Position numbers and translations under genes: made by a program | The notes under the pieces: model-generated | Database searches by the model: none | What the model was told of the DNA's origin: nothing | Seen by the model: only the letters and a program-made list of their open reading frames with translations | Origin: Stenotrophomonas sp. MMGLT7 | GTDB taxonomy: Bacteria; Pseudomonadota; Gammaproteobacteria; Xanthomonadales; Xanthomonadaceae | Reading direction: 5' to 3' | NCBI RefSeq assembly: GCF_021168555.1 | Contig: NZ_JAJOZS010000019.1 | Span: forward strand, 1-44,574 | Length of the DNA stretch: 44,574 nt | Shown here: one piece after another, positions 43,706-44,574 of the stretch | How positions within the stretch are numbered: position 1 is the stretch's first letter | Layout of the letters: every line of letters begins with the position of its first letter

Positions 43706-44482
43706 ATGCATATCGAAGTAACCGGCCAGGGCCCGGCCCTGGTCCTGATCCACGGCTGGGCGCTCAACGGCGGCGTGTTCGCGCCGCTGGCCGAACGGCT
43801 CTCGCGGCATTTCCAGCTGCACATCGTCGACCTGCCCGGCCACGGCCACAGCCGCGACGACGACACCCCGCTGGCGCTGCCCTTCGTGGTCGGCGAGATC
43901 GCCGCGGCCACGCCGCCGGGAATCTGGCTCGGGTGGTCGCTGGGCGGGCTGTTCGCGCTGCACGGCGCCGCCACCCTGCCGCAGGTGCACGCACTGGCGA
44001 TGATCGCCGCGACCCCGCGCTTCGTGCGCGCCGGCGACTGGCCGCACGCGGTCGAGCCGCAGGTGTTCGAGCAGTTCCGCCAGGACCTGGCCAGCGACTA
44101 TCGCGGCACCCTGGAGCGCTTCCTGGCGCTGGACACGCTCGGCTCGGCGCATGCCCGCAGCGAGCTGCTTGCGCTGCGCGAGATGCTGGTCGCGCGCGGC
44201 GAGCCGTCGCCGCAGGCACTGCAGCAGGGCCTGCACCTGCTCGAGCGCAGCGACCTGCGCCGCGCATTGGCGGCACTGCGCAAGCCCAGCCTGTGGATCG
44301 CCGGCCAGCGCGACCGGCTGGTGCCGCCGGCCGGCATGCACGACGCCGCCGCGCTGACACCGGCGTCGCAGTCCGTCGCCCTGGCCGGCGCCGGCCATGC
44401 GCCGTTCCTCGGCCAGCCCGACGAGGTGACGCGGCTGCTGCGCGACTTCGCCGAAACCCTGCAACCCCAGCAGCACCCCTGA
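43706..44482 (+). CDS. bioH: Pimeloyl-ACP methyl ester carboxylesterase
   Basis: The protein has 258 residues with an alpha/beta-hydrolase fold. LIHGWALNGGVF gives the oxyanion region, GWSLGG the nucleophile Ser78, and GQRDRLVPP and GAGHAPF give Asp203 and His231. BioH removes the methyl ester from pimeloyl-ACP and so provides the BioF substrate. Length and motifs match E. coli BioH. The frame is open far upstream, overlapping bioF, but the ATG at 43706 begins at MHIEVTGQG as in homologues. The 236-bp gap before it contains no gene I can support. Confidence 0.94.
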   Translation: MHIEVTGQGPALVLIHGWALNGGVFAPLAERLSRHFQLHIVDLPGHGHSRDDDTPLALPFVVGEIAAATPPGIWLGWSLGGLFALHGAATLPQVHALAMIAATPRFVRAGDWPHAVEPQVFEQFRQDLASDYRGTLERFLALDTLGSAHARSELLALREMLVARGEPSPQALQQGLHLLERSDLRRALAALRKPSLWIAGQRDRLVPPAGMHDAAALTPASQSVALAGAGHAPFLGQPDEVTRLLRDFAETLQPQQHP

Positions 44483-44489
44483 CGGCACG

Positions 44490-44557
44490 GTAGGAGCGAC
44501 TTCAGTCGCGATGGGGCCTTACCGGTAGAGCCCCATCGCGACTGAAGTCGCTCCTAC
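44490..44557. repeat. Perfect 28-bp inverted GTAG repeat (BIME-like) after bioH
   Basis: The left arm 44490-44517 begins GTAGGAGCGACTTCAGTCGC and its exact reverse complement is at 44530-44557, around a 12-base loop. Each arm also contains a smaller GCGACT-TC-AGTCGC hairpin. The GTAG head is typical of xanthomonad REP sequences. It lies 8 bp after the bioH stop and would form a very stable RNA hairpin there, so it may also act as a 3'-end stabiliser or terminator. Confidence 0.88.
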
Positions 44558-44574
44558 AGTCCCGCCTGGTGATT

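Overview
The window looks like chromosomal DNA of a high-GC gammaproteobacterium of the Xanthomonadaceae/Lysobacteraceae (Lysobacter, Luteimonas, Pseudoxanthomonas, Stenotrophomonas or Xanthomonas). The evidence is a lexA-imuA-imuB-dnaE2 cassette behind a TGTACA-type LexA operator, GTAG-headed REP palindromes, a bioB/bioF/bioH cluster and very GC-rich coding. This comes from motif reading, not a database search.

Left part (1-12617). The left edge carries three regularly spaced minus-strand promoters of stable-RNA type, firing out of the window. A BenE-family transporter (443-1630) follows. A long minus-strand block reads folE (GTP cyclohydrolase I) > jetA > jetB > jetC > jetD > SEC-C protein > SHOCT protein > a lytic transglycosylase fused in frame to a hexose-6-phosphate mutarotase. 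jetABCD is a complete type I Wadjet system: a MukBEF-like SMC complex plus a Toprim nuclease subunit that cleaves plasmid DNA. It starts 14 bp after folE, and a 134-bp inverted-repeat element separates jetB from jetC.

Middle part (12700-30170). A MarR regulator precedes a DUF1656/HlyD/outer-membrane-factor/FUSC efflux operon. Next come a DUF2501 protein, a TonB-dependent receptor with a Fur-box-like upstream site, and a methyltransferase with the regulatory domain found in outer-membrane-protein lysine methyltransferases. A RelE/ParE-type toxin-antitoxin pair follows, in which the toxin frame runs without a stop into a proline-rich membrane-anchored protein. After a divergent SDR/TetR pair come an AraC fragment and a decayed IS481-type transposase. 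A secreted fructan hydrolase (GH32) and levansucrase (GH68) face away from each other across a 212-bp promoter region. This stretch has the most signs of rearrangement.

Right part (30168-44574). The SOS mutagenesis operon lexA-imuA-imuB-dnaE2 is on the minus strand. It is followed by tRNA-Arg(CCG), ubiA, an AtoE-type short-chain fatty acid transporter, a DUF308/HdeD membrane protein, comF, and the biotin genes bioB, bioF and bioH. The window ends in a perfect 28-bp inverted GTAG repeat just after bioH.

The main accessory system is Wadjet. The less ordinary observations are the two in-frame gene fusions, the repeat element inside the Wadjet operon, the receptor-methyltransferase pair and the TetR/AraC deletion scar.
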